A stretch of 40,406 bases of DNA from the NCBI GenBank assembly GCA_028715725.1, contig JAQURG010000029.1, positions 1 through 40,406 on the forward strand. Direction: 5' to 3'. The notes under the pieces were generated by a model. It saw only the letters and a program-made list of their open reading frames with translations. It was not told the DNA's origin and made no database searches. A program made the position numbers and the translations under genes. This document shows positions 16,322-26,210 of the stretch, in pieces. The number at the start of each line of letters is the position of its first letter. The stretch's first letter is position 1. This DNA is from Methylococcales bacterium (GTDB lineage: Bacteria > Pseudomonadota > Gammaproteobacteria > Methylococcales > Methylomonadaceae).

Positions 16322-17776
16322 TTACCCCTTCAACGCCTTTAACACGGCCTGCATGCTCGCATTGGCGTCGCCGAACAACATGCGGGTGTTTTCCAGCACG
16401 AACAGGGGATTGCCGACTCCGGCATAACCCGACGCCATACTGCGTTTAAGCACGATAGTGGTTTCGCCTTTCCAGCATTCCAGTACCGGCATGCCGGCAA
16501 TCGGGCTGTTGGGATCATTGAGCGCCGACGGATTGACAATATCATTGGCCCCGATGACTATCGACACATCCACATTGGTAAAATCATCATTGATTTCATC
16601 CATTTCGAAGACGATGTCATAAGGCACTTTGGCTTCCGCCAACAAGACGTTCATGTGACCCGGCATGCGCCCTGCAACCGGATGGATGCCGAAACGCACT
16701 TTTTTGCCCTTGTCCCGCAGCAGCTTGGTGATTTCATATACGGTATGCTGAGCCTGTGCGACCGCCATGCCGTAGCCGGGGATAATCATGATGTTTTTTG
16801 CCGCTTGCAGTAACTGCGCGGCTTCTTCGGCATCAATCGGCTGCACTTCGCCTTCAATGGCGGCGGCTTGGCCTCCTGAAGCGGTGCCGAAACCTCCGGC
16901 AATCACGCTGAGAAAATGCCGGTTCATGGCGCGGCACATGATATAACTCAGGATTGCGCCGCTGCTGCCGACCAGGGCTCCGGTAACAATCAGCAAATCG
17001 TTGCTTAACATAAAGCCGGTAGCCGCCGCCGCCCATCCTGAATAACTGTTGAGCATGGAAATAACCACCGGCATATCCGCTCCGCCTATCGCCATCACCA
17101 TATGGACGCCAAAAACCAGGGCGATAACAGTCATGATGGCTAAAGGTATAATGGCGTTGCCGCCGCTTTCCACTTGTTGTAAAAACACAGCGCCCAGAAC
17201 AATAACGGCAATCAGTAATCCCAGATTGAACCAATGACGGCCAGGCAATAGCATCGGTTTGCCGCTGATTTTTTCGCTGAGCTTGCCGAAAGCAATCACC
17301 GAGCCTGAAAAAGTAACCGCGCCGATGAGAATGCCGATATAAATTTCCAGTTCGTGGATAGTTTTTTCTGCACCATTGATGGTGATAGAGCTGTCCATAA
17401 AATTGGCATAACCAACCAGCACCGCCGCCATACCGACCAGACTGTGCATGATGGCGACCAGTTCCGGCATTTGCGTCATTTCAACTTTTAACGCGGCTGT
17501 AGCGCCAATGCTGCCGCCGATTAATAATGCCGCAATCAAAACGCCGTAAACGGTGGCTGCCCCGCTTAAAGTGGTTCCAAAAATTGTAAATTGCACGGCT
17601 GACGTGCTGTCAACCGATCCGCTTAATATGGTAGCGATAATGGCGATCGCCATGCCTAACATGCCGTAATAGTTGCCTTTGCGCGCAGTTTCCTGGTTGC
17701 TTAATCCGCTCAGGCTAAGAATGAACAGAATGGCGGCAACAATGTAAGACATCGTAACTAAACTGTGGGACATCAT
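16322..17776 (-). CDS. pntB: NAD(P) transhydrogenase subunit beta
   Basis: A 484-residue membrane protein. About the first 270 residues carry eight or nine transmembrane helices forming the proton channel with PntA. The C-terminal domain III binds NADP(H): [14 protein letters not shown] is the fingerprint (GxGxxxA type), followed by [23 protein letters not shown] and [10 protein letters not shown]. The enzyme uses the proton-motive force to reduce NADP+ with NADH, supplying NADPH for biosynthesis and, in methylotrophs, for C1 metabolism. It starts 9 bp after the pntA stop with AGGAG in front. It is slightly longer than the E. coli protein (462). Confidence 0.97.
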   Translation of the reverse strand: MMSHSLVTMSYIVAAILFILSLSGLSNQETARKGNYYGMLGMAIAIIATILSGSVDSTSAVQFTIFGTTLSGAATVYGVLIAALLIGGSIGATAALKVEMTQMPELVAIMHSLVGMAAVLVGYANFMDSSITINGAEKTIHELEIYIGILIGAVTFSGSVIAFGKLSEKISGKPMLLPGRHWFNLGLLIAVIVLGAVFLQQVESGGNAIIPLAIMTVIALVFGVHMVMAIGGADMPVVISMLNSYSGWAAAATGFMLSNDLLIVTGALVGSSGAILSYIMCRAMNRHFLSVIAGGFGTASGGQAAAIEGEVQPIDAEEAAQLLQAAKNIMIIPGYGMAVAQAQHTVYEITKLLRDKGKKVRFGIHPVAGRMPGHMNVLLAEAKVPYDIVFEMDEINDDFTNVDVSIVIGANDIVNPSALNDPNSPIAGMPVLECWKGETTIVLKRSMASGYAGVGNPLFVLENTRMLFGDANASMQAVLKALKG

Positions 17777-17785
17777 GATCTCCTG

Positions 17786-19354
17786 TTATTTTCTGAACAT
17801 TTCTAACATACGACGGGTGACTAAAAAGCCGCCGACTATATTGATAGATGCGAGTAAGATAGCCACGCCCGCAAGAATAGTGACGGTGGAGTGTGGGGTT
17901 GAAATCTGTACCAATGCGCCAATAACGATGATGCTGCTAATGGCATTGGTTACACTCATCAAAGGCGTATGCAGCGAATGCGAGACATTCCAGATGACTT
18001 GATAACCTACGAAACAGGCCAGCACAAACACGGTGAAATGGGTCATGAAAGATTCGGGGGCAACAGCGCCTATGCCGAACAAAATCAGGCCGCCGATGAT
18101 GATCGGCAAAAATTGCCTGATAGCCGGATGAATGATTGATTTTTTTTGTTGTTGTTCCAGTACCGACGGATAAGCCGGCGCTTCTGTTTGCGGAGCCGGA
18201 GCGGCGGAAAGTTTGGGTGCGGGTGGCGGCCAAGTGATATTGCCTTCCTTGATAACGGTGGTGCCGCGTATCACCTCATCGTCCATGTTGACGTTGATAA
18301 CGCCGTTTTTTTCCGGACACAGTTCGGTTAATAAATGCCGCAGGTTTGTTGCATAAAGCTGGCTGGACTGGTTAGCTAAACGGCTGGGTAAATTGGTGTA
18401 ACCGATAAGTGTCACATCATGTTTTACCACAACCTGGTCTTTTTCAGTCAATTCACAATTGCCGCCTTGTTCAGCCGCCAAATCCACAATCACGCTGCCG
18501 GGTTTCATTGATTCAACCATGGCTTTAGTGATTAATTTGGGCGCCGGTTTGCCTGGAATGAGCGCGGTTGTGACAATAATATCCACTTCCTTTGCTTGCT
18601 CGGCAAATAAAGCCATCTCGGCTTCAATGAATTCTTTTGACATGGTTTTGGCATAACCGCCGGTCCCTGCGCCTTCTTCCTTGAAATCCAGCATCAGGAA
18701 TTCGGCATCCATACTTTCAATTTGTTCCTTGACTTCGGGGCGGGTGTCAAATGACCGGACAATAGCGCCCATGCCTTTTGCGGCACCGATGGCCGCTAAT
18801 CCTGCAACGCCGGCACCGATGACCAGTACTTTAGCGGGCGGTATTTTGCCGGCGGCAGTTATCTGGCCGGTAAAAAAGCGTCCGAAATGTTGTGCAGCTT
18901 CGACAATGGCCCTGTAACCTGCAATATTGGCCATGGAGCTCAAGGCGTCCATTTTTTGCGCTCTGGACATACGCGGCACGCTGTCCATAGCCAGTACGGT
19001 GACGTGTTTTGCCGCCAGCTTCTGCATTAACGCTTCATTTTGTGCAGGCCAGATAAAACTGATTAAACATGCGCCTGGAGATAGCAGGTCCGTTTCTTCT
19101 ATTGCCAGCTTAAGGTTACGCTCAGGAGCGCGCACTTTCATGACGATGTCGGATTGCTTCCAAAGCGTTTTAGTATCAGGTACGATTTCAACACCTGCCT
19201 CCCGATAGGCCTCATCTGAAATATTTGCACCGAGACCCGCACCGCTTTCAATGCTTACCGAAAATCCCATTTTTATTATTTGTGCGGCAGCCTCCGGCGT
19301 AGTGGCTACTCGCATTTCACCGGGGTGAATTTCTTTAGGTATACCGATCTTCAT
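17786..19354 (-). CDS. pntA: NAD(P) transhydrogenase subunit alpha
   Basis: A 522-residue protein with the undivided proteobacterial architecture. Residues 1-380 are the NAD(H)-binding domain I, starting [20 protein letters not shown] and carrying the [18 protein letters not shown] Rossmann loop and the mobile-loop segment ([11 protein letters not shown]). A proline/alanine-rich linker (about 385-410) leads to four transmembrane helices (about 425-515). Length fits E. coli PntA (510). It forms an operon with pntB downstream. The regulation is not apparent, and about 85 bp before the start no clear promoter could be picked out. Confidence 0.97.
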   Translation of the reverse strand: MKIGIPKEIHPGEMRVATTPEAAAQIIKMGFSVSIESGAGLGANISDEAYREAGVEIVPDTKTLWKQSDIVMKVRAPERNLKLAIEETDLLSPGACLISFIWPAQNEALMQKLAAKHVTVLAMDSVPRMSRAQKMDALSSMANIAGYRAIVEAAQHFGRFFTGQITAAGKIPPAKVLVIGAGVAGLAAIGAAKGMGAIVRSFDTRPEVKEQIESMDAEFLMLDFKEEGAGTGGYAKTMSKEFIEAEMALFAEQAKEVDIIVTTALIPGKPAPKLITKAMVESMKPGSVIVDLAAEQGGNCELTEKDQVVVKHDVTLIGYTNLPSRLANQSSQLYATNLRHLLTELCPEKNGVINVNMDDEVIRGTTVIKEGNITWPPPAPKLSAAPAPQTEAPAYPSVLEQQQKKSIIHPAIRQFLPIIIGGLILFGIGAVAPESFMTHFTVFVLACFVGYQVIWNVSHSLHTPLMSVTNAISSIIVIGALVQISTPHSTVTILAGVAILLASINIVGGFLVTRRMLEMFRK

Positions 19355-19590
19355 ACAGTCTCCTGTGGGTTTGATTTAGGGCATAATAACGAGCACTAGG
19401 TTTTGGTGGAGCTAAAACCCGGCCATTGAGCATAGGCGATTAAGCTTTGAGTTTCAATAAAAAAAGCACTTCGTTTTGTACGGAATCTTTAGATCGGTTA
19501 ACTTTCAAATTTAAGGTCAAATTTTGCAGTTTAATGTTATCAATAAAAAATGAAAATTCTTCATTTAAACTATTCAGTTGAAAGCGCCTG

Positions 19591-20538
19591 ATGTTTTTTT
19601 CTAAAGACTTTATAGAAACGGCTGAAGGACTCATTTTTGCCGTCGTAGGGCAGGGGGTCGAACGGGAAAAAGTGCTGTGTTTTCTACGCTATGTTAAAGA
19701 TAGCAGAGGCTGGCAAAAGATCGCGACTGAGCCCGCCAATGCTTTCCTTAAGCGGCATCACCCCGATTATCTGCATTATTCGCCGGTCCTGGATGCCCAT
19801 TTACATGCAGTAGCCATAGATCGGATTGTTCGGCATCATCAGCCTAAACGCCGCTTGCAACAGATTGTGCGACAAAATCAGCGGGATGTTGTTGAACACG
19901 ACCTGTTTCAACTGTGTGATTTATTGCAGCGGCGCGGCCTGGATTTGGCGCAAATCGGCATTACCGGCTCAACGTTGATTGGTTTGCAAAAGCAAAGTTC
20001 GGATATTGATCTGGTCTGCTATGAAAGGGCTGTTTTTCATCAATGCAGGGCCATTATGCGTGAATTGATAGAGCAAGGACAATTGCAAGAATTGAATAAC
20101 GATGACTGGCAGCAATCTTATCAACGCCGTTCCTGTGATTTAAGTTTTGCCGACTATGTCTGGCATGAACGGCGTAAAACCAACAAGGCGATCATTAACG
20201 GAAGAAAGTTTGACTTGTCTTGCTCTCACACTCCGCATGAAAGCAATAATTCAGAGCGTTCTGAGGCCGCAAGTTATCAGAAATGCGGAATGATGACATT
20301 GCAGTGCACTGTTATTGATGATACTCACGCGTTTGACTTTCCGGCCGAGTTTAAAGTAGACCACAAACACATCGAGGCTATCGTCTGCTTCACTGCAACC
20401 TATACGGGACAGGCTGTTAAAGGTGAAACAGTGGAAGTATCGGGAACAGTCGAACAAACGCCATCCGGAATCAGGCGTATCGTAGTCGGCTCCACGCGTG
20501 AAGCGCACGGCGAATATATCAAGGTCATACGTGTTTAA
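19591..20538 (+). CDS. Archaeal-type nucleotidyltransferase (COG2413-like)
   Basis: A 315-residue protein starting with the DFIETAEGLIFAVV segment seen in archaeal homologues. The Pol-beta-type nucleotidyltransferase core lies at about 125-210: GITGSTLIGLQKQSSDIDLVCY provides the GS motif and the two metal aspartates (SDIDL), and KFDLS may give the third. A small beta-rich C-terminal domain (about 235-315) follows. Such genes occur in archaea and in methylotrophs with tetrahydromethanopterin, often in the C1-transfer gene set; the substrate is unknown. It is followed, with an 8-bp overlap, by a HAD hydrolase gene and then beta-RFAP synthase, supporting a role in cofactor synthesis. The GAAAG site upstream is modest. 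Confidence 0.75.
   Translation: MFFSKDFIETAEGLIFAVVGQGVEREKVLCFLRYVKDSRGWQKIATEPANAFLKRHHPDYLHYSPVLDAHLHAVAIDRIVRHHQPKRRLQQIVRQNQRDVVEHDLFQLCDLLQRRGLDLAQIGITGSTLIGLQKQSSDIDLVCYERAVFHQCRAIMRELIEQGQLQELNNDDWQQSYQRRSCDLSFADYVWHERRKTNKAIINGRKFDLSCSHTPHESNNSERSEAASYQKCGMMTLQCTVIDDTHAFDFPAEFKVDHKHIEAIVCFTATYTGQAVKGETVEVSGTVEQTPSGIRRIVVGSTREAHGEYIKVIRV
19648..19655 (+). other. KOPS-like octamer pointing to dif
   Basis: GGGCAGGG on the plus strand fits GGGNAGGG, the sequence that orients the FtsK translocase toward dif in E. coli. It lies left of the dif site and points to it. A single octamer can occur by chance; its value is the shared polarity with the other two. Confidence 0.4.
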
Positions 20539-21193
20539 ATTAAGCGATTTTGCCGCCGTGATTTTTGATATGGACGGCCTGGTTCTGGATACTGAAACCA
20601 CCTATTTCGCGGCCTGGCAACAGGCCGCCGAAGCTATGGGCTATCCGCTTTCCGAGCCTTTTTGCCAGTCGCTGTCAGGCCTGCATTATAGAGATGTTGA
20701 ACTAAAACTGACGGACTTATGCGGCGCTGATTTTAATCTGCAAGCATTTAATCAATTAAGCGGTCTTTTTTGGCATCAACAGGTTAACGCCCAAGGCATA
20801 AAAATCAAGCACGGTTTTACTGAATTACTGGAGTTCATCATTCAGCAACAAATGCCCTATTGTCTGGCTACCAACAGTCGAGCGGTTAATGCTTATGAAT
20901 GCCTGGAACTTGCCGGAATAAAAGACGTTTTTTCAACCATTGTTACCCGTGACGATGTTCAGCAAGGTAAACCCGCTCCTGATATTTTCTTAAAAGCAGC
21001 CGAGTTGTTGCGAGCGCCTATCAGCCGGTGTCTGGTGCTGGAAGATTCTCATGCGGGCATCATAGCAGCATCCAGGGCAGGGGCTTTCTCTGTTTTTGTG
21101 CCGCCGCCGTTTCCTGTTAATCCCCTGACTGTTGAATTATGTAATCTGACAATCGATAACCTGGCCTGCCTGCTTGAGCTTAATAAGCAGTAA
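20531..21193 (+). CDS. HAD-superfamily phosphatase (beta-phosphoglucomutase/GPP-like)
   Basis: With a GTG start at 20531 the protein has 220 residues, beginning MFKLSDFAAVIFDMDGLVLD. The HAD motifs are all present: DMDGLVLDTE (nucleophile and acid Asp), LATNSRA (motif II), GKPAPDIF (motif III Lys) and LVLEDSHAGIIAA (motif IV). A helical cap inserted after motif I places it in subfamily I (GPP/PgmB/CbbY-like), which act on small sugar or nucleotide phosphates. An upstream ATG at 20498 is in frame, but the GTG fits the family start, overlaps the preceding stop by 8 bp and has AAGG before it, implying translational coupling. The location suggests dephosphorylation in pterin-cofactor synthesis, but that is inference. 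Confidence 0.9.
   Translation: MFKLSDFAAVIFDMDGLVLDTETTYFAAWQQAAEAMGYPLSEPFCQSLSGLHYRDVELKLTDLCGADFNLQAFNQLSGLFWHQQVNAQGIKIKHGFTELLEFIIQQQMPYCLATNSRAVNAYECLELAGIKDVFSTIVTRDDVQQGKPAPDIFLKAAELLRAPISRCLVLEDSHAGIIAASRAGAFSVFVPPPFPVNPLTVELCNLTIDNLACLLELNKQ
21075..21082 (+). other. KOPS-like octamer pointing to dif
   Basis: A second GGGCAGGG on the plus strand, left of dif and with the expected polarity, inside the HAD hydrolase gene. Confidence 0.4.
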
Positions 21194-21307
21194 GCGCTAA
21201 AAACTTTGAATACGGCCTTCATCTTGAAACTATCCGCGCTTAGTTCAACCATCGCCTGGAGCAATCGGGTATAATTTCCGGCTTTCCTAGTCCAACACAC
21301 CATCAAC

Positions 21308-22270
21308 GTGATAGCTCCCTATTCTAAAGTCTCAGTCATTGCTCCAGCCAGATTGCATATGGGGTTTATTGATTTAAGCGGATCATTAGGCCGTCATTTC
21401 GGAAGTATTGGTGTAGCGCTCAATGAACATGCGACGCGCTTATCGGTAACGAGTGCTGAACAGCGTATCGTTACCGGCCCTTCAGCATATCGTGCTGATA
21501 AATGTCTGACTCTGATGTGCAAGGCATTAAATGTTTCAGATAAGCTGCATATAGCGATTGAAGCGGCTATTCCCGAGCATGTTGGTCTGGGCTCGGGTAC
21601 GCAAATGTCGCTGGCGATAGGTTCTGCGCTGAACGCATTTTACGGTTTGGGATTGACTGTTCGCGATATCGCATTGGTCATGGACAGGGGCTTGCGTTCG
21701 GGTATCGGTATTGGCGTGTTTGAACAAGGTGGTCTGGTAGTCGATGGCGGACGCGGCGATAAAACCAGCATACCTCCCGTTCTTGTACATCTGGATATAC
21801 CCGAAACCTGGCGTTTTGTTCTGGTTTTCGATGAGCGCGGACAGGGACTGCATGGTCAGGCCGAAATACAGGCATTTAAAAAATTGCCGCCCTTTCCGCA
21901 GCAGGAAGCCGCAAATTTATGTTATTTATTGCTGATGCAAGGGCTCCCTGCTGTCGCTGAAAATAACATTATTCAATTTGGCGAAGTTATTACCCGTTTA
22001 CAGCGCTCGGTAGGAGAGCATTTCGCATCCGCTCAAGGCGGTATTTTCACTAGCTCTGAAGTAGCCGAGGCGATGCAGTGGTTAACTCAACAGGGCGCGG
22101 TCGGGATCGGCCAGACTTCATGGGGGCCCACAGGGTTCTGCGTTATCGATGGCCCGGAGTTGGCTGATTCAATTACTCAACAAGCCAGGGAAGTTTTTGC
22201 GCATGTTGACAAGCTGAGTTTTGTTACAGCCAGTGCGGGTAATAGCGGTGGAGATGTGTTTCTGGATTAG
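21308..22270 (+). CDS. Beta-ribofuranosylaminobenzene 5'-phosphate synthase
   Basis: A 320-residue protein, GTG start. It belongs to the GHMP-kinase-like beta-RFAP synthase family: RLHMGFIDLSGSLGRHFGS near residue 15, the glycine-rich PEHVGLGSGTQMSLAIGSA loop, GIGVFEQGGLVVDGGR, and the C-terminal GIGQTSWGPTGFCVI and ASAGNSGGDVF segments. The enzyme condenses PRPP with p-hydroxybenzoate- or pABA-type aromatic acids, with loss of CO2, in the first committed step of (tetrahydro)methanopterin synthesis. Outside archaea it marks methylotrophs that oxidise formaldehyde through H4MPT, which underpins the host assignment. It lies about 115 bp after the HAD gene, on the same strand. Confidence 0.94.
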   Translation: MIAPYSKVSVIAPARLHMGFIDLSGSLGRHFGSIGVALNEHATRLSVTSAEQRIVTGPSAYRADKCLTLMCKALNVSDKLHIAIEAAIPEHVGLGSGTQMSLAIGSALNAFYGLGLTVRDIALVMDRGLRSGIGIGVFEQGGLVVDGGRGDKTSIPPVLVHLDIPETWRFVLVFDERGQGLHGQAEIQAFKKLPPFPQQEAANLCYLLLMQGLPAVAENNIIQFGEVITRLQRSVGEHFASAQGGIFTSSEVAEAMQWLTQQGAVGIGQTSWGPTGFCVIDGPELADSITQQAREVFAHVDKLSFVTASAGNSGGDVFLD

Positions 22271-22553
22271 GAAAAAACTTCCCGGCAATTCTGTTGATAT
22301 ATTTCATATCTAGGGTGAGTTTAAACAAACGACAGATTTGTTTCGTAGGATTTTGAGAGGAACCCTGTTTTCATCAAACCGGATGGAATGCTGAAATTCC
22401 CAAAATAGGGGAGAGGATTACATTATAAGTCAGGTAGTCTTGTTGTGTTGTCGGTTTCGTTTGGAGAAATATAAAGTTACAAGTGATAAAATGAATAACA
22501 ACCCTTGCCATTAACAATAGATACTAGCCACACTTAGGAGCAGTCACTTCAGT

Positions 22554-23690
22554 ATGACAGACAACTTTCCGTGTGAAATCAAAGTGAGCCGTCAAGAGCA
22601 TACGCTGAAGGCCGCTATTGTTGGCGATTGGGTGATGGGCAGCGAGCCTCCGGCTCTCGAAGCCGTATTAACTCAATTAGGCGATGGTTCGGACATCAAG
22701 CAGCTTGTTTTCTCAACGGAATCTTTAGGGCGTTGGGATAGCTTACTGATGACCGAGCTGATCCGATTGATTGATTACGGAGCGAAACAGGGAATTCAGG
22801 TTGACACTACGACTTTACCCGAAGGTATTCAAGGTTTGTTAAGTCTGGTCTATGCCGTACCCGAAAGAGTCGGAGCCCGTCGCCAGGAAGTGAAAACGCC
22901 ATGGTTCGAGATCATCGGCAAGGGCGGCATAAGAATATATAACGATGCCCAGGCGCTGGTGACCTTTATCGGTGAAACGGCGCTCAGTATCGCAGCCTTG
23001 ACACGAGGCAAGGCGCGCTTTCGATGGGTCGATTTATGGACATATATTCAGGACTGCGGTCCTTCGGCTTTGCCCATCGTTACGCTGATAAGTCTGCTGG
23101 TAGGCTTGATTCTGGCTTTCGTGGGAGCCGTTCAGCTGGCATTGTTTGGCGCACAAATCTATATCGCGGATCTGGTAGGCCTAGGCATGACGCGGGAAAT
23201 GGGCGGCTTGATGGCGGCCATTATTATGTCCGGGCGAACCGGTGCGGCATACGCGGCGCAGCTGGGCACCATGCAGGTCAACAGCGAGATCGACGCGCTC
23301 AAGACGATGGGCTTTGAGCCAATGGAGTTTCTGGTTTTGCCGCGTATCCTGGCGCTTATTTTAATCATGCCGCTGCTTTGCCTCTATGCCGATTTGATGG
23401 GTATTATCGGAGGCGCGCTGGTAACGGTAAGTTTTTTCGATGTGTCTCTGGTGGAATATCTTAACCGGACTGCAAATGCTGTTCATATTCCCGATTTCAT
23501 AATCGGCGTCGTTAAATGCGCAGTATTTGGCGTGCTGATTGCGCTTTCCGGCTGTATGCGCGGCATGCAATGCGGACGCAGCGCTTCGGCCGTTGGAGAT
23601 GCCGCTACTTCTGCCGTGGTGACCGGCATTGTTTTCATCGTTATCGCCGACTCTTTAATGACGGTGATATGCAACCGCCTGGGAATTTGA
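22554..23690 (+). CDS. MlaE-like ABC transporter permease with N-terminal STAS-like domain
   Basis: A 378-residue inner-membrane protein. The first 100 or so residues are soluble and STAS-like; the MlaE/YrbE permease domain follows from about 125, with five or six hydrophobic helices and the hallmark ADLVGLGMTREMGGLMAAIIMSGRTGAAYAAQLGTM stretch, then MQVNSEIDALKTMGFEPMEFLVLPR. The fusion of STAS and permease replaces the separate MlaB of E. coli. It is the first gene of a four-gene cluster for MCE-type phospholipid transport between the inner and outer membranes. The next gene begins directly after its stop codon, so the cluster is a tight operon. Confidence 0.93.
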   Translation: MTDNFPCEIKVSRQEHTLKAAIVGDWVMGSEPPALEAVLTQLGDGSDIKQLVFSTESLGRWDSLLMTELIRLIDYGAKQGIQVDTTTLPEGIQGLLSLVYAVPERVGARRQEVKTPWFEIIGKGGIRIYNDAQALVTFIGETALSIAALTRGKARFRWVDLWTYIQDCGPSALPIVTLISLLVGLILAFVGAVQLALFGAQIYIADLVGLGMTREMGGLMAAIIMSGRTGAAYAAQLGTMQVNSEIDALKTMGFEPMEFLVLPRILALILIMPLLCLYADLMGIIGGALVTVSFFDVSLVEYLNRTANAVHIPDFIIGVVKCAVFGVLIALSGCMRGMQCGRSASAVGDAATSAVVTGIVFIVIADSLMTVICNRLGI

Positions 23691-24482
23691 ATGATCGCTG
23701 CTCCTTGTCTTACTATTAAAAATATGACAATGGCTTATGGTGATTTTGTTATTCAGCGTGATCTTGACTTCACCATTAATCGCGGTGATATTTTTATCAT
23801 TATGGGCGGTAGCGGTTGCGGCAAAAGCACTTTGTTGATGCATTTAATTGGTTTGCAGCATCCCGCCAAAGGCGATGTATTATATGGCGAGCAAAGTCTG
23901 TGGCAAGCCGAACACAATGCGCGGCAACGCATTTTGCAGCGCACGGGTGTTTTATTCCAGAGTGGCGCTCTGTTGAGCTCAATGACGCTGGCCGAAAATG
24001 TAGCTTTGCCCATTACCGAGCATACCCGCTTGGGTTCACAGCGGATTCGTGAAATAGTCTCCTATAAACTTGCCTTGGTGGGTCTGGCGGGCTTTGAAGA
24101 CTATTATCCATCAGAAATTAGCGGCGGTATGCAAAAACGCGCCGGGTTGGCGCGCGCAATGGCGCTCGATCCCGAGATTTTATTTTTTGACGAACCCTCG
24201 GCGGGGCTGGATCCGGTTAGTGCCAAATTGCTGGACGATTTGATTCGCAGTCTGCGCGATAATCTGGGGGCAACCGTCGTCATGGTGACCCACGAGTTGG
24301 CCAGCATCTTCGCCATTGGCACTAATTCGGTATTTCTTGACCCTGAAACCAAAACGATGATTGTCAGCGGCCCGCCCAAACAATTGCTGAATGAGTCCCG
24401 TGACCCAAAAGTCATCCGTTTCCTGACCCGGGGCGAAACGGAAAACCGGACAGAAAATGCAGCAAAAAACCAGGAAACATGA
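23691..24482 (+). CDS. MlaF-like ABC transporter ATP-binding protein
   Basis: A 263-residue ATPase, like MlaF in length. Walker A is GGSGCGKST, the Q-loop is LFQSGALLSSMTL (a form characteristic of the MlaF/MCE class), the signature is ISGGMQKRAGLARA, Walker B is ILFFDEPSAGLDP and the switch histidine is in VMVTHELAS. It energises lipid movement by the permease and the MCE protein encoded on either side. The ATG follows directly on the permease stop codon, suggesting coupled translation. The C-terminus is polar and rich in Glu, Asn and Lys (GETENRTENAAKNQET). Confidence 0.95.
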   Translation: MIAAPCLTIKNMTMAYGDFVIQRDLDFTINRGDIFIIMGGSGCGKSTLLMHLIGLQHPAKGDVLYGEQSLWQAEHNARQRILQRTGVLFQSGALLSSMTLAENVALPITEHTRLGSQRIREIVSYKLALVGLAGFEDYYPSEISGGMQKRAGLARAMALDPEILFFDEPSAGLDPVSAKLLDDLIRSLRDNLGATVVMVTHELASIFAIGTNSVFLDPETKTMIVSGPPKQLLNESRDPKVIRFLTRGETENRTENAAKNQET

Positions 24483-24485
24483 CTT

Positions 24486-25484
24486 ATGAGTAAACCAGTC
24501 AATCCCTACACCATCGGCGCTTTTCTGGTGGGTTCTCTTGCTCTGCTAATAGCAGCCATCCTGATTTTTGGCGGTGGGCAGTTTCTCAAGAAAAAAACCG
24601 AATTCGTTATCTACTTTGACTCCGCCTTGAACGGGCTAAACGTTGGCGCGCCGGTCAAGTTACAGGGCGTGCAAATTGGCACAGTAAAGGAAATTTCCCT
24701 TGAACTTGATCAAAAAGCCATAAGTATTACTAAACCGGTGGTAATCGAAATTGATCCTGCAGTGCTGGTGGATCCCAGTGGACAATCCTTGCATACAGCG
24801 CTGACTTTAAAACAACGTAAGCAAAATGCCAAGAATTTGATTGATGCCGGGATCAAAGCCCAGCTTCAAACGCAAAGTTTGCTGACCGGGCTCTTATATG
24901 TGGAATTCAACTTTTTTCCTAACGAACCAGTCAAATTAACCGGCCTCAATTATAAGGATCTGCCGGAACTGCCCAGCATTCCGACGACAGCAGATCAACT
25001 AAAAAATACAGCGGATGAGGTTTTGAATAAATTTCGGCAGCTACCCATAGAAGACATCGTTAAAGACCTTGCGTTGACTTTAAAAGAAATTCGAATAATA
25101 GCAACTTCCGATGAGCTCAAAAAAAATCGTGTAGCACTGGCAAAATCGCTGGACGAAACTGATAAACTGATAGCCAATCTGAATCGTAACCTGGTCCCTT
25201 TGGTTAATAATTTGAATAGTACCGTTACCGACACCCGAACTATGGTGCAGCAATTTACCCGCGATATGCGGCCTGTCTTGACATCATCCGAGAAGACCCT
25301 TAACACCGCCACCAGTATCTTGCTGGAGTCCAGGCAGACGTTAGGCTCCGTTGATGCGCTGACTGCGCCGGATGCGCCTTTATGGCAATCGCTTGAGGCG
25401 CTGCGCAGTGCCGCTCAATCTACGAAGGACTTGACTGATTACCTTGAGCGCCACCCCGACTCGATCATTTACGGAAAGGAGTAA
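24486..25484 (+). CDS. MCE/MlaD-family substrate-binding protein
   Basis: A 332-residue protein anchored by one N-terminal helix (about 11-32), followed by a single MCE domain at about 38-115 (FVIYFDSALNGLNVGAPVKLQGVQIGTVKEI). MCE domains assemble as hexameric rings with a lipid pore in the periplasm. The C-terminal half is mostly helical, with coiled-coil character and repeated leucines, and may extend the channel as in the longer MlaD/Mce relatives. It is longer than E. coli MlaD (183). It lies 3 bp after the ATPase gene. Confidence 0.93.
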   Translation: MSKPVNPYTIGAFLVGSLALLIAAILIFGGGQFLKKKTEFVIYFDSALNGLNVGAPVKLQGVQIGTVKEISLELDQKAISITKPVVIEIDPAVLVDPSGQSLHTALTLKQRKQNAKNLIDAGIKAQLQTQSLLTGLLYVEFNFFPNEPVKLTGLNYKDLPELPSIPTTADQLKNTADEVLNKFRQLPIEDIVKDLALTLKEIRIIATSDELKKNRVALAKSLDETDKLIANLNRNLVPLVNNLNSTVTDTRTMVQQFTRDMRPVLTSSEKTLNTATSILLESRQTLGSVDALTAPDAPLWQSLEALRSAAQSTKDLTDYLERHPDSIIYGKE

Positions 25485-25490
25485 GATTCT

Positions 25491-26111
25491 ATGAATACGC
25501 TGAAATATGGATTGGTTTCTTTGTTTAGTATCGTTATGCTCTTATTAACCGGATGTATGCGCGACAGCAAGCCGGTCGAGTTTTATATGCTTAACGCCGA
25601 CTCCGGTATTACTGCTATAACTGGAGCTCCTGCCGCTGACCGAGACGCAACGGTAGGGTTAGGGCCAATAACCATCCCGGAATATTTGAATCGGCCTCAG
25701 ATGGTTATAGCGATTGCCGATAATCAGTATCGCCTTTCCGAAAATCATCGTTGGGCGGAACGTCTGGATCAAAATATCTCTCTCGCACTATTTAAAGCCT
25801 TGCCCCGTCAGCTTGGAACGGATCGTATAATGCGCTATCCCTGGTTGCAGAGGCAGGTTATCGATTATCAAGTAGGCATCGATATATTGGAATTTAATGT
25901 TGATGCTAACGGCCAGAGCCGGTTAATAGCCCAGTGGTTTATTAAACCTAAAGATAAGCCCTCTATCAACAAACGCTCTGCATTTCAATTTCCGGCATCG
26001 ACCACTGATTACGCAATAATGGTTAAAGCCCAAAGTCAATGCCTCACTAAACTGGGACAGCAGATTGCCACAACATTACGGCAGCTTATGGCGGAACATG
26101 GCGCTAAATAG
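25491..26111 (+). CDS. ABC-type transport auxiliary lipoprotein (PqiC/DUF330-like)
   Basis: A 206-residue lipoprotein: signal peptide with lipobox LLTGC (Cys at about 22), then the family's FYML strand and a VGLGPITIPEYLNRPQMV segment typical of PqiC-like proteins, followed by RWAERLDQNISLALFKALP. PqiC-like lipoproteins sit in the outer membrane and bind the MCE protein, closing the envelope-spanning path. It is the last gene of the MCE operon and completes the set of permease, ATPase, MCE and lipoprotein. Confidence 0.9.
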   Translation: MNTLKYGLVSLFSIVMLLLTGCMRDSKPVEFYMLNADSGITAITGAPAADRDATVGLGPITIPEYLNRPQMVIAIADNQYRLSENHRWAERLDQNISLALFKALPRQLGTDRIMRYPWLQRQVIDYQVGIDILEFNVDANGQSRLIAQWFIKPKDKPSINKRSAFQFPASTTDYAIMVKAQSQCLTKLGQQIATTLRQLMAEHGAK

Positions 26112-26210
26112 AATAATTAACGGCTGGATTAGTCTGCCGCAACAGCCAGCATTGGCAGAAAGGCTTCACCAGATTCACCTGTAGTTGATGCCGCCAAATG
26201 ACCAAGTTAT

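Noticed and set aside
19440-19634. 64-codon minus-strand ORF between pntA and the nucleotidyltransferase
   Set aside because: It overlaps the well-supported start of the nucleotidyltransferase, lacks similarity, and its composition follows the local AT richness.
22271-22553. Possible promoter or RNA element before the MCE transporter operon
   Set aside because: No hexamers at proper spacing and no strong conserved secondary structure could be identified by eye.
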